The notes: generated by a model from the sequence alone, not told the origin. A stretch of 64,000 nt of DNA from Panorpa germanica (GCA_963678705.1 OY783205.1:7068001-7132000), one strand, 5' to 3'. Counted from the first letter of the stretch, positions 34,182 through 46,021 are shown. Program-made: numbers and translations.

Positions 34182-34879
34182 GTAAGAAGAGTAATACCAC
34201 GTGACCGTTGAGGTGCATCAATCATTTGAAATAAGAGGACGAAGTGTTTGACTTCGTTTTACTTTGAATCGGTTCTTCTAAGGTGATACGTTCTAAGATG
34301 AACGAAAGTGCTAAATTAAGAAGCATGTTGGATACAACTATTTTGAATATTACGTGAGGTTAGTGAACTTAGATACTTTCTCATGCACAGTACACGTAAC
34401 AACTACTAACAGTTATCCGTTGTGTACCTAAACCAATGAACTTAACATTAAACAAGATGTCAGACATTGCACAAGAACGTATATGTACACTTATCAAGAT
34501 AGAATTGCAAAGCAAACAAACAGTTCGACGACAAGTAACAACCCCAGGCACTGTGATAACATGGCAATAACTTTCTAACGTTCCAAGGATATAGCAGTGC
34601 GTAATTCCATTAGGCCATAATGTAGATAGTAAAGCTACAGTAAATTCAACCTTTTATAATTCAAAAAAGTAATCAAAAAGTTGAATTTAAAATTTAAAAG
34701 GTTTAATTTGAACTGCCAAGACTGTTTGTATGTAGTAAATAGTAAGCTGCAGGTGGTATGTTGTATGCCACGAATTTACTTGGGGATACAACTTTGTGCA
34801 TGTGCCAGTTATTTTGTTAACACTGGCGAATATATTCGTATTTGATTGGTGACTTTATTTCGCTCCTAACTCTAATTAT

Positions 34880-37480
34880 TAAAAACTAGGTTTAGTAAAC
34901 TTACAGTTTGCTGTTCTACTTTCTGTGCAGGTTTAAAATATTGATACAAACATGAAAGTAAAACAAATGAAAAGCAATTAAATAAATGTTCTCTAAAACT
35001 AAAGCTATCATCAGATGATTAGCCAATAAATATAAAATATCTGCCAATAAAGTTAAGGTTCACTTTACAACACATTTAAATATAAGTTATATTTAACTTT
35101 GGGATGTGTTGGGTAAAAGAGATGGCCCTCCTTATACCTAATTAACTTTGCTCGTAATACTAATTAGGAAAAATTAGGTTTAGTCAACTTACTTTTTGCA
35201 GCTGTGCGTCCTTAGAAGTTATGAAATATTGATATAAACATGAAAGTAAAACAGATAAAACGCAATTAGATAAATGTTCTACAAAACTAAAACTATCATT
35301 AAATGCTCACTAAATAAATATAAAATTAGATTTACTTTTAGGTTTAATACTAATTAGTAAAAATTAGGTTTAATAAACTTACTAGTTGTGGGACCTGGGT
35401 ACGTTAAAACAGATAAAAAGCAAATTAATAATGTTCTTCGAAACTGAATCTATCAAATGTTAACCAGATAAATATAAAACTAGATTTACTTTTAGGTTTA
35501 ATACTAATATGTAAAAATTAGGTTTAGCAAACTTACTAGTTGTGGAACCTGCGTACGTTAAAACAGATAAAAAGCAAATTATTGATATTCTACAAAACTG
35601 AAACTATCATTAAATGCTCATTAAATAAATATAAAATTAGATTTACTTTTAGGTTTAATACTACTTAGTAAAAATTAGGTTTAGTAAACTTACTAGTTGT
35701 AAGACCTGCGTACGTTAAAACAGATAAAAAGCAAATTAATGATTTTCTACGAAACTGAAACTATCAATAAATGCTCACTAAATAAATATAAAACTAGATT
35801 TACTTTTAGGTTTAATACTAATTAGTAAAAATTAGGTTTAATAACCTTACTAGTTGTGGGACCTGCGTACGTTAAAACAGATAAAAAGCAAATTAATGTT
35901 TTTCTACGAAACTATCATTAAATGCTCACCAAATAAATATAAAATTAGATTTACTTTTAGGTTTAATACTAATTAATAAAAATTAGGTTTAATAAACTTA
36001 CTAGTTGTGGGACCTGCGTACGTTAAAACAGATAAAAAACAAATTAATGATATTCTACGAAACTGAATCTATCAAATGCTCACCAAATAAATATAAAATT
36101 AGATTTACTTCTAGGTTTAATACTAATTAATAAAAATTAGGTTTAATAAACTTACTAGTTGTGGGACCTGCGTACGTTAAAACAGATAAAAAGCAAATTA
36201 ATGATTTTCTACGAAACTATCATTAAATGCTCACCAAATAAATATAAAATTAGATTTACTTTTAGGTTTAATACTAATTAGTAGAAATTAGGTTTAGTAA
36301 ACTTACTAGTTGTGTCATCTGCGTACGTTTAGAATATTGATGCAAACATGAAAGGAAAACAAATTAGAATCAAGCAGATGAATGTTCTGCAAAAGCAAAG
36401 CCATGTTTAAATGATTAGCCAGTAAATATAAAATTATCTGCCAATAAGGTCAGGTTTACTATTCAATACATTTAAATATAACATCACAGTTATATTTAAT
36501 TTGGGAATTGTTGGGTAGAAGGGATGACCCACCCTATTCTACAATATTTACTTTGCTTGTCATATTAATAATTTAAAATTAGGTTTAGTAAACTTACTGT
36601 TTTCCGCTGTACTTTCTGCGCAGATTTAGAATATTGATAAAAGCATGAATGTAGAACAAATAAAAAGCAAATAAACAAATATTCTGTAAACCTGAAGCTA
36701 TCATCAAATGACTAGCCAATAAATATAAAATTATTTGCCAATAAAGTTAAAGTTTGCTTTCAATCACATTTAAATATAAGTTATATTTAAGTTTGGGATA
36801 AGTTGGGTGAAAGAGATGGCCTACCTTGTATCTAATTAACTTTACTCGTAATACTAATGAGGAAAAATAAGGTATAGTGAACTTACTTTTCGCAGCTGTG
36901 CGACCTGAGCAGTTATGAAATATTGATACAAGTATGAAAGTAAAACAGAGAAAAAACAAATAAATGAATGTTCTGCGAAACTGAAGATGTTATTAAATGG
37001 TTAGCAAATAAATATAAAATTAGATTTACTTTTAGGTTTAATACTAACTAGTAAAAATTAGGTTTAGTAAACTTGCTAGTTGTGTGACCTGCGTTTTGAC
37101 ATTGATAAAAAAAATTTAAAAAAAACAAATTAGAATCAATCAGATGAATGTTCTACAACACAAAAGCCATGATTCAATGAATAGCCAGTAAATATAAAAA
37201 TATCTGTCAATAAGGTATAAGGTTTACTTTCCAACACATTTAAATATAATATCAAAGTTATATTTAACTTTGGGAATTGTTGGTAGAAGGGATGACCCAC
37301 CCTATACATTATTTATTTTGCTTGTCATAATAATTATTAAAAATTAGGTTTAGTAAACTTACTTTTTCCACCTGGCCAACCAGTGTAGATTTAGAATATT
37401 GATATAAGATAAAAGTAAAACATAAAAATCAATAAGATGAATGTTCTACGAAACCTCTGCTAAGTAGCCATTAATATAAA
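34880..37480 (-). repeat. 13-unit tandem array carrying splice-flanked microexon-like blocks
   Basis: Units are about 155 bp (inner) or 190-290 bp (outer). On the minus strand each has ...AG | block | GTAAGT. Blocks: 34,905-34,922, 35,193-35,210, 35,383-35,394, 35,537-35,548, 35,694-35,705, 35,851-35,862, 36,002-36,013, 36,156-36,167, 36,307-36,318, 36,598-36,615, 36,887-36,904, 37,077-37,088 and 37,363-37,371 (or to 37,380 without AG). Lengths are 18, 18, seven of 12, then 18, 18, 12 and 9. Donors are GTAAGT except GTAAGG (35,851) and GCAAGT (37,077). In phase 0 and in coordinate order the blocks read KVEQQT, DAQLQK, VPQL, VPQL, VLQL, VPQL, VPQL, VPQL, MTQL, KVQRKT, VAQLRK, VTQL, VEK. Spacing and sequence show a higher-order order A-B-C(x6)-D-A-B-D-A. 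The array is certain. Its being exonic is inferred. Confidence 0.9.
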
Positions 37481-37549
37481 ACCGCCGTATTAGAAAACTA
37501 GCGACTGACTAGCTATTGTATTTTCCAACACTTCCAAGCAGAAGTAATT

Positions 37550-38740
37550 ACCCGATTTTGATAGTACTATATAAAAAAAAAAATATAATATACAAATAGC
37601 AAATTTTTATGATTATGATTAGTATATAATCCCATTTTTTTACTTTGGCGACATTAAGCAGCAATACACTGATTTCTCTGCACATTTTAATGGTGGATAT
37701 TTCCTTGATAATTCGGATTTTAAGTATGAGGGGATGAATTTTTTTTTTCGCATAGGAGCCTGGTGTTTTGCCATGATATTCGTCTTCCATTGTGAGGAGC
37801 ACACATTTACACTCTTCAAAACATTTTTTAGAGGAGTGGCTTCTTCGGCGGCTTCTCTTATAACTTTATTTAAGAGATTTACTTGATTCAGGCCCTCTTC
37901 TGATTTGAGCGAGATGTTGCAATTAAGCTTAATATTTAAGTTTTGGAATAAACTACAGTCTGTCTACTTGTTGGATGCTGTTAAGAGGGGTACTTTATAC
38001 ATTGCATAACTAATATGTGACAATGACTGGTGAGTGGTCAGATGAGAGATGCAGACTTGACTCAGCTTTGAGGTTATTAGGGGAAACTCCTTTTACTACG
38101 CAAAAGTCGATTAGATCAGGGATTTTAACCATATTCGTGGGCCAGTACGTCGGTTCACCACTAGAAAAGATAGTAAAACTAAGTGTTTTGACGCATTTGT
38201 ATAGTTCATTTCCCTTATGATTTGTAAGTCTTGATCCTCGTGGGCTTAGTACGTTGTAGTATGAGTAGAATTGTTCTGACTTTATGTTGTGTTTCGGTGG
38301 ACAGTATACTGCGGAGACAGTTAGATGTCTGTTCAGTTCCTTTATAACAATGCTTGTTGCTTGCAGGAAGTCTTTGCTATATTCATTAGTTTTATGATGT
38401 TGAATGAAAGTCTCAATGATATGATGGCTGTTCTTCCATGCGCTTTATTGTCCGGATGTTTTGTGTCACATGTTCTGTAGTTTGGAATTTTCATGTAGCT
38501 TTTAGTGGTAAAGTGCGTTTCAGAAAGAAGCATAATGCCAATGTTTTGGTTTAGGAGGAAGGAATTTACTTCATGGTTGTGTTTCCCGAGATCATTGGCG
38601 TTCCAGAGTACGATTCTCAGGCACGTGAAGAGATTGGCATATGTGATATTAAAGTTGCGATTAGATTGAGCATTGTACTCATTTGTTCCACAAAACTTTT
38701 TATTTGAAAAAGCACAAAACCCTACTATTCCTGAAGACAT
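37550..38740 (-). pseudogene. Jockey ORF2 relic: endonuclease and linker to RT
   Basis: From 38,740 leftward: LRIVLWNANDLGKHNHEVNS (domain opening, with the N that binds metal) and IGIMLLSETHFTTKSYMKIP (catalytic Glu). In the following frames come LTVSAVYCPPKHNIKSEQ, IDFCVVKGVSPNNLKAESS and HLSSDHSPVI, which holds the catalytic SDH. The linker (NISLKSEEGLNQVNLLNKVI, later PSYLKSELSRK) reaches about 37,620. The GD.NAKH motif is degraded or lost between the frames. The RT is missing: the DNA further left is the microexon-like array. Frameshifts are frequent. Confidence 0.75.
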
Positions 38741-38799
38741 TACTCATTTTTTGAAACATCAACGAGATTACAGCACGAAAACAAGAACTGCAAGAATCC

Positions 38800-40140
38800 G
38801 CCATTAAAGTACATATTAGTAAACGAAACTGATTTAAAACCAATTCAAGCGTCACTGTAGTAGGGTATATCTGCTACAGAAAAGGAGGAGGGACCGCCAT
38901 TCTAATTAGAATAGGGACCTATCATTACCTCTAATGAAAGGCTATAGGATTCGTATGCTAAATTCGATCTTCAGCTGTACTAGCTAAATGATGAAATACA
39001 AGCAAGAAACAAACTGCAAAGTATCGAGAATATGTAACTGGTTCCTTAGAATCTGGAACTAATAACCGTTTAGGAATCCAACACCACCTATCAGGAACTC
39101 TCGCAGCATATCATTGATCTGATTTCTAAGAAATATAACATCCCACTAAATCTATAACTAAACATAATACAAAGCATTATAAAAGAACATATAGAAAAAT
39201 ACCAAAGCGACAAATAGAAATGAAAAACTAAAGAACAAACTACTGAGGACAACTGTTCACCAAATGATCTACACCTGCAGATGGCTGCAAAAGTTTTCGT
39301 AAACCAACTCCTTAAATTTTTCTCTCCAAATCCATTGGCAGCAGATTATTAGGAAGAAAATGATATAATTGACGAAGAAGTCTCCAACCTGCTAGCTACC
39401 ATAAGTCAAATTAATCTTCATTACGTAATTTATCGGACAAGTCACTACCTAGAAAAATGGAAAACCTTTAAAGTTATTATGATTGCTAAGCCACAAAATG
39501 GCCAAACTAATTCAGAAAATTGTCGACCAACCAGGCCAGTGAGGGACGCCCAAGTGAAGAAAACCATATATGACATTCTCAATTTGGAACAAGACACTAC
39601 TAACAGATTGATTGACTGGAGCAATGTTCTCAGACCTAGAAAAAGCTTTCGATAAGGTCTGACACACAGGAATCATATACTAACTAAGCGAAACAAGACT
39701 ACCAGACATATGTATGCACAATCGTATCTTAAAGACAGGAAATTCATAAAAAGGACCATTTTTGAACTGCGTGAAATCAGATATAAGAATCAATAATAGA
39801 ACCTCTAGAACCTATTTAATATTTAAGTCAACGACCTACCAAAAGTAAAAGTGGCAGAAATGACATAATACGCCCTAATCAGAATTCTCAACCTATGCTA
39901 GACCATGTGCTGAAGAACAGCAGAAACATGTACAATCAAACTGGAAGGTCAAAAGCTGAAAAGCAGTGCTAAAGGAATAGGGCAATAATCATCTACCTCA
40001 TAAAGCTCACCACAAACTTCTTCGACCCATCAACATTCTTGACGAAGACACTGCATAGACCAAAACGCTGAAAAAGTAACACTCCGTCAGAGGAAGACGC
40101 CAACGGCAGCAGTGAAAAAACATTTTTAAATTTTATAATT
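38800..40140 (+). pseudogene. Jockey ORF2 relic, endonuclease start to RT, heavily mutated
   Basis: Opposite in orientation to the neighbouring Jockey relic. Plus-strand pieces in order: GYICYRKGGGTAILIRIGTY (endonuclease, 38,870), then after a deletion YLEKWKTFKVIMIAKPQNGQ (39,450, RT motif 1), a region of NLEQDTTNRLIDW, KKLSIRSDTQES at the FDKVWH position, SYLKDRKFI and NDLPKVKVAEM (39,840). The YADD box is not readable. The many stops show age. It starts about 60 bp from the start of the minus-strand copy, so the two are head to head. Confidence 0.6.
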
Positions 40141-41100
40141 GCTTAGGACGAGTAAGAGTGCTTTAATCGAAACTTCCAGCTAGCATAGGCAATAAACGAC
40201 TATCTCTCAATAAACGCCAGTGCTCCGAAAATCCAGGGGTCTCATGCACATATAAAAGTACAGCGCATAAACAATAGCAGTAGAAACCTAGAGACACACT
40301 GTCACACTGTTAAAATCTATTTTGTGATGAAATTTTACACAAATTGGTGTATTACGCTAACAATGTACGGCCGCGATGATATCTCATAAGAACTCACCCA
40401 GAATTTTAAATTCGAATCAAAGGGTGAGGGAATATTACAAGTTATGTAAAGTGAGCACATTTCTTGGAGACGATAAGAACTTAAATGTGCGTATGTGTAT
40501 TTGCTTACATACATATTACATATATTTAAGAGTTTGCGTAACAAACGTTGGTATTTACTTTACATTTTATTTTTTTTAAGGTTACAATATAAACATATTG
40601 TATTATTATCATCGTTATTATTTTATTAAATAAATGTATTAAACAAATTATGTGATTCTTTATCATCCTGACAAGAAACTAAGATATTGCATAGTGCAAT
40701 ATTAATTGAATTGACATTTGACCTAAATTAAATAAGAGTACCTTGTTTCCACATCAGATTAGCGGATTGAGTATTGTTTTTTGCATATAAGAGAAATGAC
40801 AAAGGCAAGGAGAGATAGCTGCCGAGTCCCATCTGTCTCCTTCTAAACGAAAAGCTGCTGCTAGTTTGGCTGATTACCGGTGAGGTAGGGGCAAGCAGAC
40901 GCTATAGTTAAACTAAAAATCACAGTACTCGGCTAAAAAAAAACACAGAGCACACTCGGCAGCTCTTTGCCTTTATCGCAGTATACACCCTCTTGTCTAC
41001 TCTATTCTTATACCTCTATGACAGCAACATAGACCTCACATAACATGTTAGCCATCAGTTTATACAAATGATAGAAATAAAAAACAGGCTTTGTGTTTGC
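40141..41100. repeat. No gene; contains an imperfect inverted repeat at 40,802-40,973
   Basis: AAGGCAAGGAGAGATAGCTG (starting 40,802) is mirrored by CAGCTCTTTGCCTT ending 40,973, with GCCGAGT/ACTCGGC next to it. The total of about 170 bp resembles a small foldback element. The rest of the stretch shows no domain. Confidence 0.4.
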
Positions 41101-41117
41101 TATAAAATTTTTGCAAT

Positions 41118-41175
41118 ATGACTTGGTTTATGACCCACTTCCGGCTTGACGTCGATTTCTCGGACACCTTGTATA
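41118..41175 (+). repeat. Second copy of the short dispersed repeat at 1,039
   Basis: The same order of ATGACTTGG, ATGACCCACTTCCGGCTTGA and GACACCTTGTATA as in the first copy. Probably a transposon end. Confidence 0.55.
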
Positions 41176-41629
41176 ATCATTTCTTTAAGCCTTCAAACTG
41201 GCATTAACTTTTAAAAGATATATTCATTAACTAAACCCTTTGTCCAAAGCACGTTCAAATAATGTTTATATTAGATCTAGATAGATTAGTATTGAACAAG
41301 GACATTTTAAAACTATATAAACCTATGAAAATAGCGAGTCTGGGCAGTCTGTCAGTCAGTCGCCTTTGATGCACGAGACATGAAGTTACTAAAGAAATAT
41401 TAACTGTAAGTTGTCAATTATCCAGTAAAGTAAAGAAATGTATTAAATAGTTTAATGTTCAATAAAGAATAATAAGTGTTAATGTATACATTGTTTTATT
41501 TTGTTAGTGATAATTAAAGTGACAAGTTCGTGTAGCAAATGGCAACAGCTACAGAGTACAAAAAGTAAGTAAAAAAGTAAACATAATAAGTACATATATA
41601 TAATATTATTAGATGAATGAGCAAGTCCT

Positions 41630-42065
41630 GAAAGTATATAAAACATCCACAATAAGCTCGGTCATCCAGACTCAAGGTGACAGTTCACCATAATGATAAC
41701 AACTTGCTGCGACATAGCATAGCTGAGGAATTCTAGGACGGAATTCAGACACTTCTAGGAATAGTTCAAATGCAATGGACCACTGTTTGGGACCTCTAAG
41801 AGAGATGGATTACGCATAACACTTGTGACTTAATAAGATTGTGGACCTGATGAAGAGGTATCAGGAATGGATGACAACGACACGTGTGGGTCTAGGCTTC
41901 TGGATTCGTCTCGGATATAAACACTTTTACTAATGGCTTCTGACAGCGACGGTTGATTTGACTACATTTATAATACTACATATTTTATTCGGATTGATTA
42001 TTAATAAATATATTCTTGTTGAATTGATTGTAATGTTTTAATTAAACAACCCTAACATATCAGAA
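41630..42065 (+). repeat. Putative LTR with adjacent primer-binding-like site
   Basis: A TATA-like AAGTATATAAAACATC (about 41,633) is followed by a possible start region, an AATAAATATATT signal (about 42,002), and an end ATTAAACAACCCTAACA. Then ATATCAGAAGTGGGATAATA starts at 42,057, the type of sequence that follows LTRs as a binding site. The other LTR was not identified. The downstream gag/pol relics at 43,740-45,185 may belong to it. Confidence 0.35.
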
Positions 42066-42079
42066 GTGGGATAATACAT

Positions 42080-43051
42080 TATTATTAATTGTTTATTGTT
42101 CGCCTTTCGGCTTTACAATCTACATTCTTAAATACATTTCATATACTTCAACTTACAATTAAATTTTACATTATTCTAAACCTTTTTATTTCCAAAAGTA
42201 CTTTCTGCTTCTTCTTCTCTTGACCCTCTTCATTCATTTTCCCTAGTCTTCCTTCTGTACTGGTCTATTCCCTAGTCTATTTTTCTGGGCTGAAGTTTAA
42301 CTGTTTCCTCGCTACTTCTTTCTTTCTCCTGCTTCCTGTTCCTTGTGTTACCCAGCCACCAGCTTATTTATTCTCCTGTTTTTCCTTTCCTTCTTACTAT
42401 TTCCGCCATCCACCTCTTTCCTTCACTGCCTCCCTTTAATAGCTGGCCAATATTCCTTTCGCTCGCTACTTTTTCCTTACACTCAAACTTAATGTGCTCC
42501 AGTGTTTCGTCCTCCGCTCCACACATTCTACACTTTCTTTCCTCACTCTTTTCCCAGTATCTGTTTCCTTTTTCCTCATTTCCCAATCTAAACCTTGCTG
42601 TTCTTCTTATGTATTTTATGTCTTTTTCTATAAGGTACTGAGGTACATTATTTTCCCATAACCTCTTATATCTTTTATTGTAGTTACTTTTTTCTATTTT
42701 TCCCATTCTCTCCTGCTGTTGTGTCTCCTTATCCCTTCTCCTTAGCTCCTCTTCCACACTTGCGCCACCTTCTCTTCTCCTCTCTGCCTCCTTGATCGCC
42801 ATTCCATTCCTTTCAAAGTACTCCTTTCTCTTTTTTGGACCTCCTCCTCCCCCATTCTTTATGTTGTCCTCTCCTATTTTCTTTAAAATTTTGCTTTTTG
42901 CTCTGTTCAATTTCTCCTCGTATTTTACTGCTCTTTCCCCTGTTTTAATTCGTATCTTATCTCTTTTTAGCTCCTCCATCACCATGTATCCTGGCGTGCA
43001 CCTGTCCAGCCCTAGTACCCATTTCATATATCTCACCTGTATTCTTTATAT
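42080..43051 (-). mobile_element. 5'-truncated R1/LOA-like retrotransposon with 14-bp target duplication
   Basis: The target duplication GTGGGATAATACAT is at 42,066-42,079 and 43,052-43,065. From 43,036 leftward there are 222 open codons: MVMEELKRDKIRIKTGERAV, a charged region, YKRLWENNVPQYLIEKDIKY, FRLGNEEKGN and the finger KCRMCGAEDETLEHIKFEC, then KGGSEGKRWMAEIVRRKGK. The finger (CX2C....H....C) is intact. The 3' UTR with TTGTAAAGCCGAAAGGCGAA lies at about 42,122-42,102 and the A/T-rich tail at 42,080-42,100. Being open and bounded by a perfect duplication, this is one of the younger insertions here. Confidence 0.9.
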
Positions 43052-43739
43052 GTGGGATAATACATATTATCCCACATATTATCTTATTTTCTAGACCACG
43101 CGCAAAGTGCAAAAATAGTGAAATATAAAAAAAAGTATTTTTTCTTTGTTTGTCTGGTAACAAGGGCGTGACAAATATATAATTTGTGTGTGAGCAGCGG
43201 CATGGCTAATTCACTGACATGGTTATAAATACATGTGGATAATAAAGTGAATTTTTGAGTAAAAAATCTTATTTTTGTGTTCATTAAGTATGCAGAGTAA
43301 TACGTATTGTGCATGAGATAATGAGTAATGTGAGCGGTGAAAGCGTTGTAAAGCTTTAATTGGAGTGACATTGTTGGAGGGGAATAATAAGGACAATGTT
43401 AAGTTGAGGTTAATAAGTAAAACCTGTAAAAGTTGATATCAGTATTTGATAGCGGAGAGATAATTATTGTTGGAGAGAACTTCACGGATGATTACTTAAT
43501 GATATTAAAATGTGATGAATAGTTTGAGGATATGTGATAATAGAAATTAAAAGGAAATTGGTGTAAACATTAAGGTGTGATGAAAAAGTTAGAGAGCAAG
43601 TGATAGTACAATTTACGCATTTGAGTATGGTGAAAAGTTTAAGAACAAGTTAGGTGCAGTTTAAGAGAACATTACCATAGAACAAATTATGTAGAGACGC
43701 TTGTTTATATAAGATATCTTGTGAACGACACCTTGCAGA

Positions 43740-44000
43740 CTAGCACATGAATAAGTTAGAAAGGCTTAAGCGGTTAAAATTCGATATGAGTGAGGAGTGT
43801 ATGGCTGAGTATTTAGAGAGATGTCAGATCGGCGAGAGGGTCAACAGCGAATTGTACGTGTACAAGAGTTCACATGGTCGTCTGCCGTCACGACACAATT
43901 TAAAGAATAATCGACGTGATGGAAAAGATCGGAAAGTTTGTGACAACTATGGAGATACGTCATATTTTATAGTAGAGCGCCCCAATACCTTTACATAAAC
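43740..44000 (+). pseudogene. Gypsy-type gag fragment with decayed zinc knuckle
   Basis: The 83-codon frame has a helical start (LERLKRLKFDMSEECMAEYL) and a basic stretch (NLKNNRRDGKDRK), then KVCDNYGDTSYFIVERPN. The last resembles a knuckle C..CG...H....C.N in which the second Cys, the His and the last Cys are now Tyr, Tyr and Arg. Position just upstream of Gypsy pol supports a gag origin. The start is arbitrary. Confidence 0.45.
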
Positions 44001-44329
44001 TATTAAGTTAAATGCGTTAAGTTATTAAGGGAATGTAAATAAATTGTGTTGCTCTTATGCTGAGTAATATAGGAAAAACCCAGGCTGCAAAATTATAAAA
44101 TTAAATGTATAACAGATGAACCGGTAATACGTAGAACGTAGTAGGCTACTTGTAGTTAAGCGGTAAATAAGGTGATAACGCTGCAAGATAATAATATTAA
44201 AAGATATTTACATTCATCTGATGCAAGTACCGTGTGTGAATAGACTTTGGCAGATTAAATGCAATAATAATAAAATAGGGAATAATAATAATGATTTTAT
44301 ATAATAACAATAAATTGGGAAATAAAATA

Positions 44330-45185
44330 TATTTTACGGAGCTGGATCTAGCTTTAGGAGTACCAGTGAATGAATTTTGAGCATGCCAATGAGAATTTCC
44401 ATTGCGCTAGTGTTTTTCAAAGACTTGTAAATAGACTTGAATAAGATTTGTCTTAGTGCTATGAAAAGATATAATAGCTTTTCTATACATCGATGACATT
44501 ATAGGTGTACTTCCGTCTAAATCAGTTGCTGAATGTTTTGAGCGGTTAAGGCAAGTGTTACGAGAAAATAAATCAACATCAGATTAATAATTCTTTCGTT
44601 CATTTTTAAAACGAAAATTGACTATCTGGGACGTGAAATTAGTGCTGAGAGAGTGCGACCGAGAAAAAGGAAGATTGAAGGAGCGCAAAAATGTTAAAGC
44701 CAAAAACTGTAAAAGGTGTAAAACAATTCTTAGGACTTACTGGTTATTTTCGTAAATTTGTGTATAAATAATAAACTGGCAACTGACAAAGAAATCATCA
44801 GTTGAGGACAGGCGCAACAAGAAGAATTTGATACGTTAAAAACAGTATTGACTACGAGAGTATATATTGAGTATATTTGATCTTACACAAAACAGAACTA
44901 CATACAGACGCTAGATCATTAGGGTTATGAGTTATGTTACTTCAATTAATAGAAAAGGAGAAGAAACTAGTTGCATATTTAGCAAGCAAGCAGCAGTGGA
45001 TCATCGTCATTGTTGATTCTTACGAATAGAGCAGTGAACAGTGTATTTACTAGAGTTGAAATTTAAGTTTGTAACTAACGCTTGTAAGAGACAGGCTGGA
45101 ACACCTTGAGGACTACATTTACAAAGAAGAGTTTATTACCGAGAATAGGGCCGTGGTGGCCGGAGATTCAAGATTTTGATTTTGA
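44330..45185 (+). pseudogene. Gypsy pol relic: RT and RNase H
   Basis: The YIDD catalytic box is intact in LYIDDIIGVLPSKSVAECF (about 44,485), followed by ERLRQVLREN. Next, across frames, come DYLGREISAERVRPRKRKIE and LKPKTVKGVKQFLGLTGYF with FRKF, the standard RT-connection sequence. RNase H pieces follow (QQEEFDTLKTVLTTRV, then a stop-ridden stretch), ending with WWPEIQDFDFEI, the ARW.L.LQ.YDFEI position. Integrase is absent: the pol sequence ends near 45,185, where TA repeats and then an LTR follow. Confidence 0.75.
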
Positions 45186-45243
45186 GATTGATTTGGTTGG
45201 TTATATCAGGTTATATATATATATAGATATATATATATATATA

Positions 45244-46010
45244 TGTGGGGTTATTTTTAATTAGGTGTAATTTTAAGTTAGATTATATTTAGTTTTAAGT
45301 AATAGTAAGATAACTGTAAACCTAGGTGTAAATCTTTGCTGAGACAAGCAAGTGAACGCAGGGGCAGAACGCCAAAGCGAACTGATCAGGACGCCGTTCA
45401 CTAGCTAGCTGTAAAGATGACGACATCAGGGCGTTAGCTAAAACATACGTACGAGGTGCCGTGTGCAAAAAGCAGTCTGAAGCAAAATGGCGATTGAACA
45501 ATGCTAGTTGCATTTAGTTGTTATTTTTGTGTGTTAGAATATAATGATGGTTATACGTGTACAGAGTTTTATAATGCAAATGGCGATAGAAATGTATAAA
45601 GAGTATATATGGTCGTTATTGAGTGTTTTATAATTAAGTTAACTTTATTACGGTGTAATAGTTGTTATTTTGATCATTGTTTTTGTTAGAGTTAGGCAGC
45701 GATATTAATATTTTAGTACTAAGGTGTATTATTATTGAAATTATTGTGCTGATAACTATAGACAATTACAACTGCGTAGTGTGTACTGAGACGTAAAAAC
45801 ATTGTGAAAAGACATTTTATTCTAGTTGTATTTTGTTGTGAATATAATTAAGATTGATTAACTTTATTTAGATATAAGTTTATGACTTTGATAAGTGATT
45901 AAACAAACTATTAATAACCAAATTAAGTGTTTACTCATTTTAAAAGAAACTATATTGTTGTATTGTACATCAACCTTAGGCTGATGTTAATTGTAACTTA
46001 TAATTGTGGG
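45244..46010 (+). repeat. Gypsy LTR (copy B)
   Basis: Starts TGTGGGGTTATTTTTAA directly after a TA run and ends near AAAGAAACTATATTGTTGTA (about 45,945), followed by a short stretch and another TA run at 46,022. It aligns with the reverse complement of copy C through blocks such as GTTAGAGTTA(G/T)GCAGC and AAGAAACTATATTGTT. A possible start region follows GAGACAAGCAAGTGAACGCA. Confidence 0.65.
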
Positions 46011-46018
46011 AAAATACC

Positions 46019-46021
<3 letters not shown>

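Noticed and set aside
34077-34209. Horizontal transfer of a bacterial regulator, suggested by the short motif IKRLGYILE
   Set aside because: Too short to judge. The same few residues occur in many unrelated proteins, and a typical eukaryotic donor site follows.
34880-37480. CRISPR-like or bacterial repeat array
   Set aside because: Eukaryotic context, units of 150-290 bp and no short direct repeats with unique spacers.
42345-43094. Plus-strand frames over 42,345-43,094
   Set aside because: Antisense shadows of the intact R1-like C-terminal frame on the minus strand.
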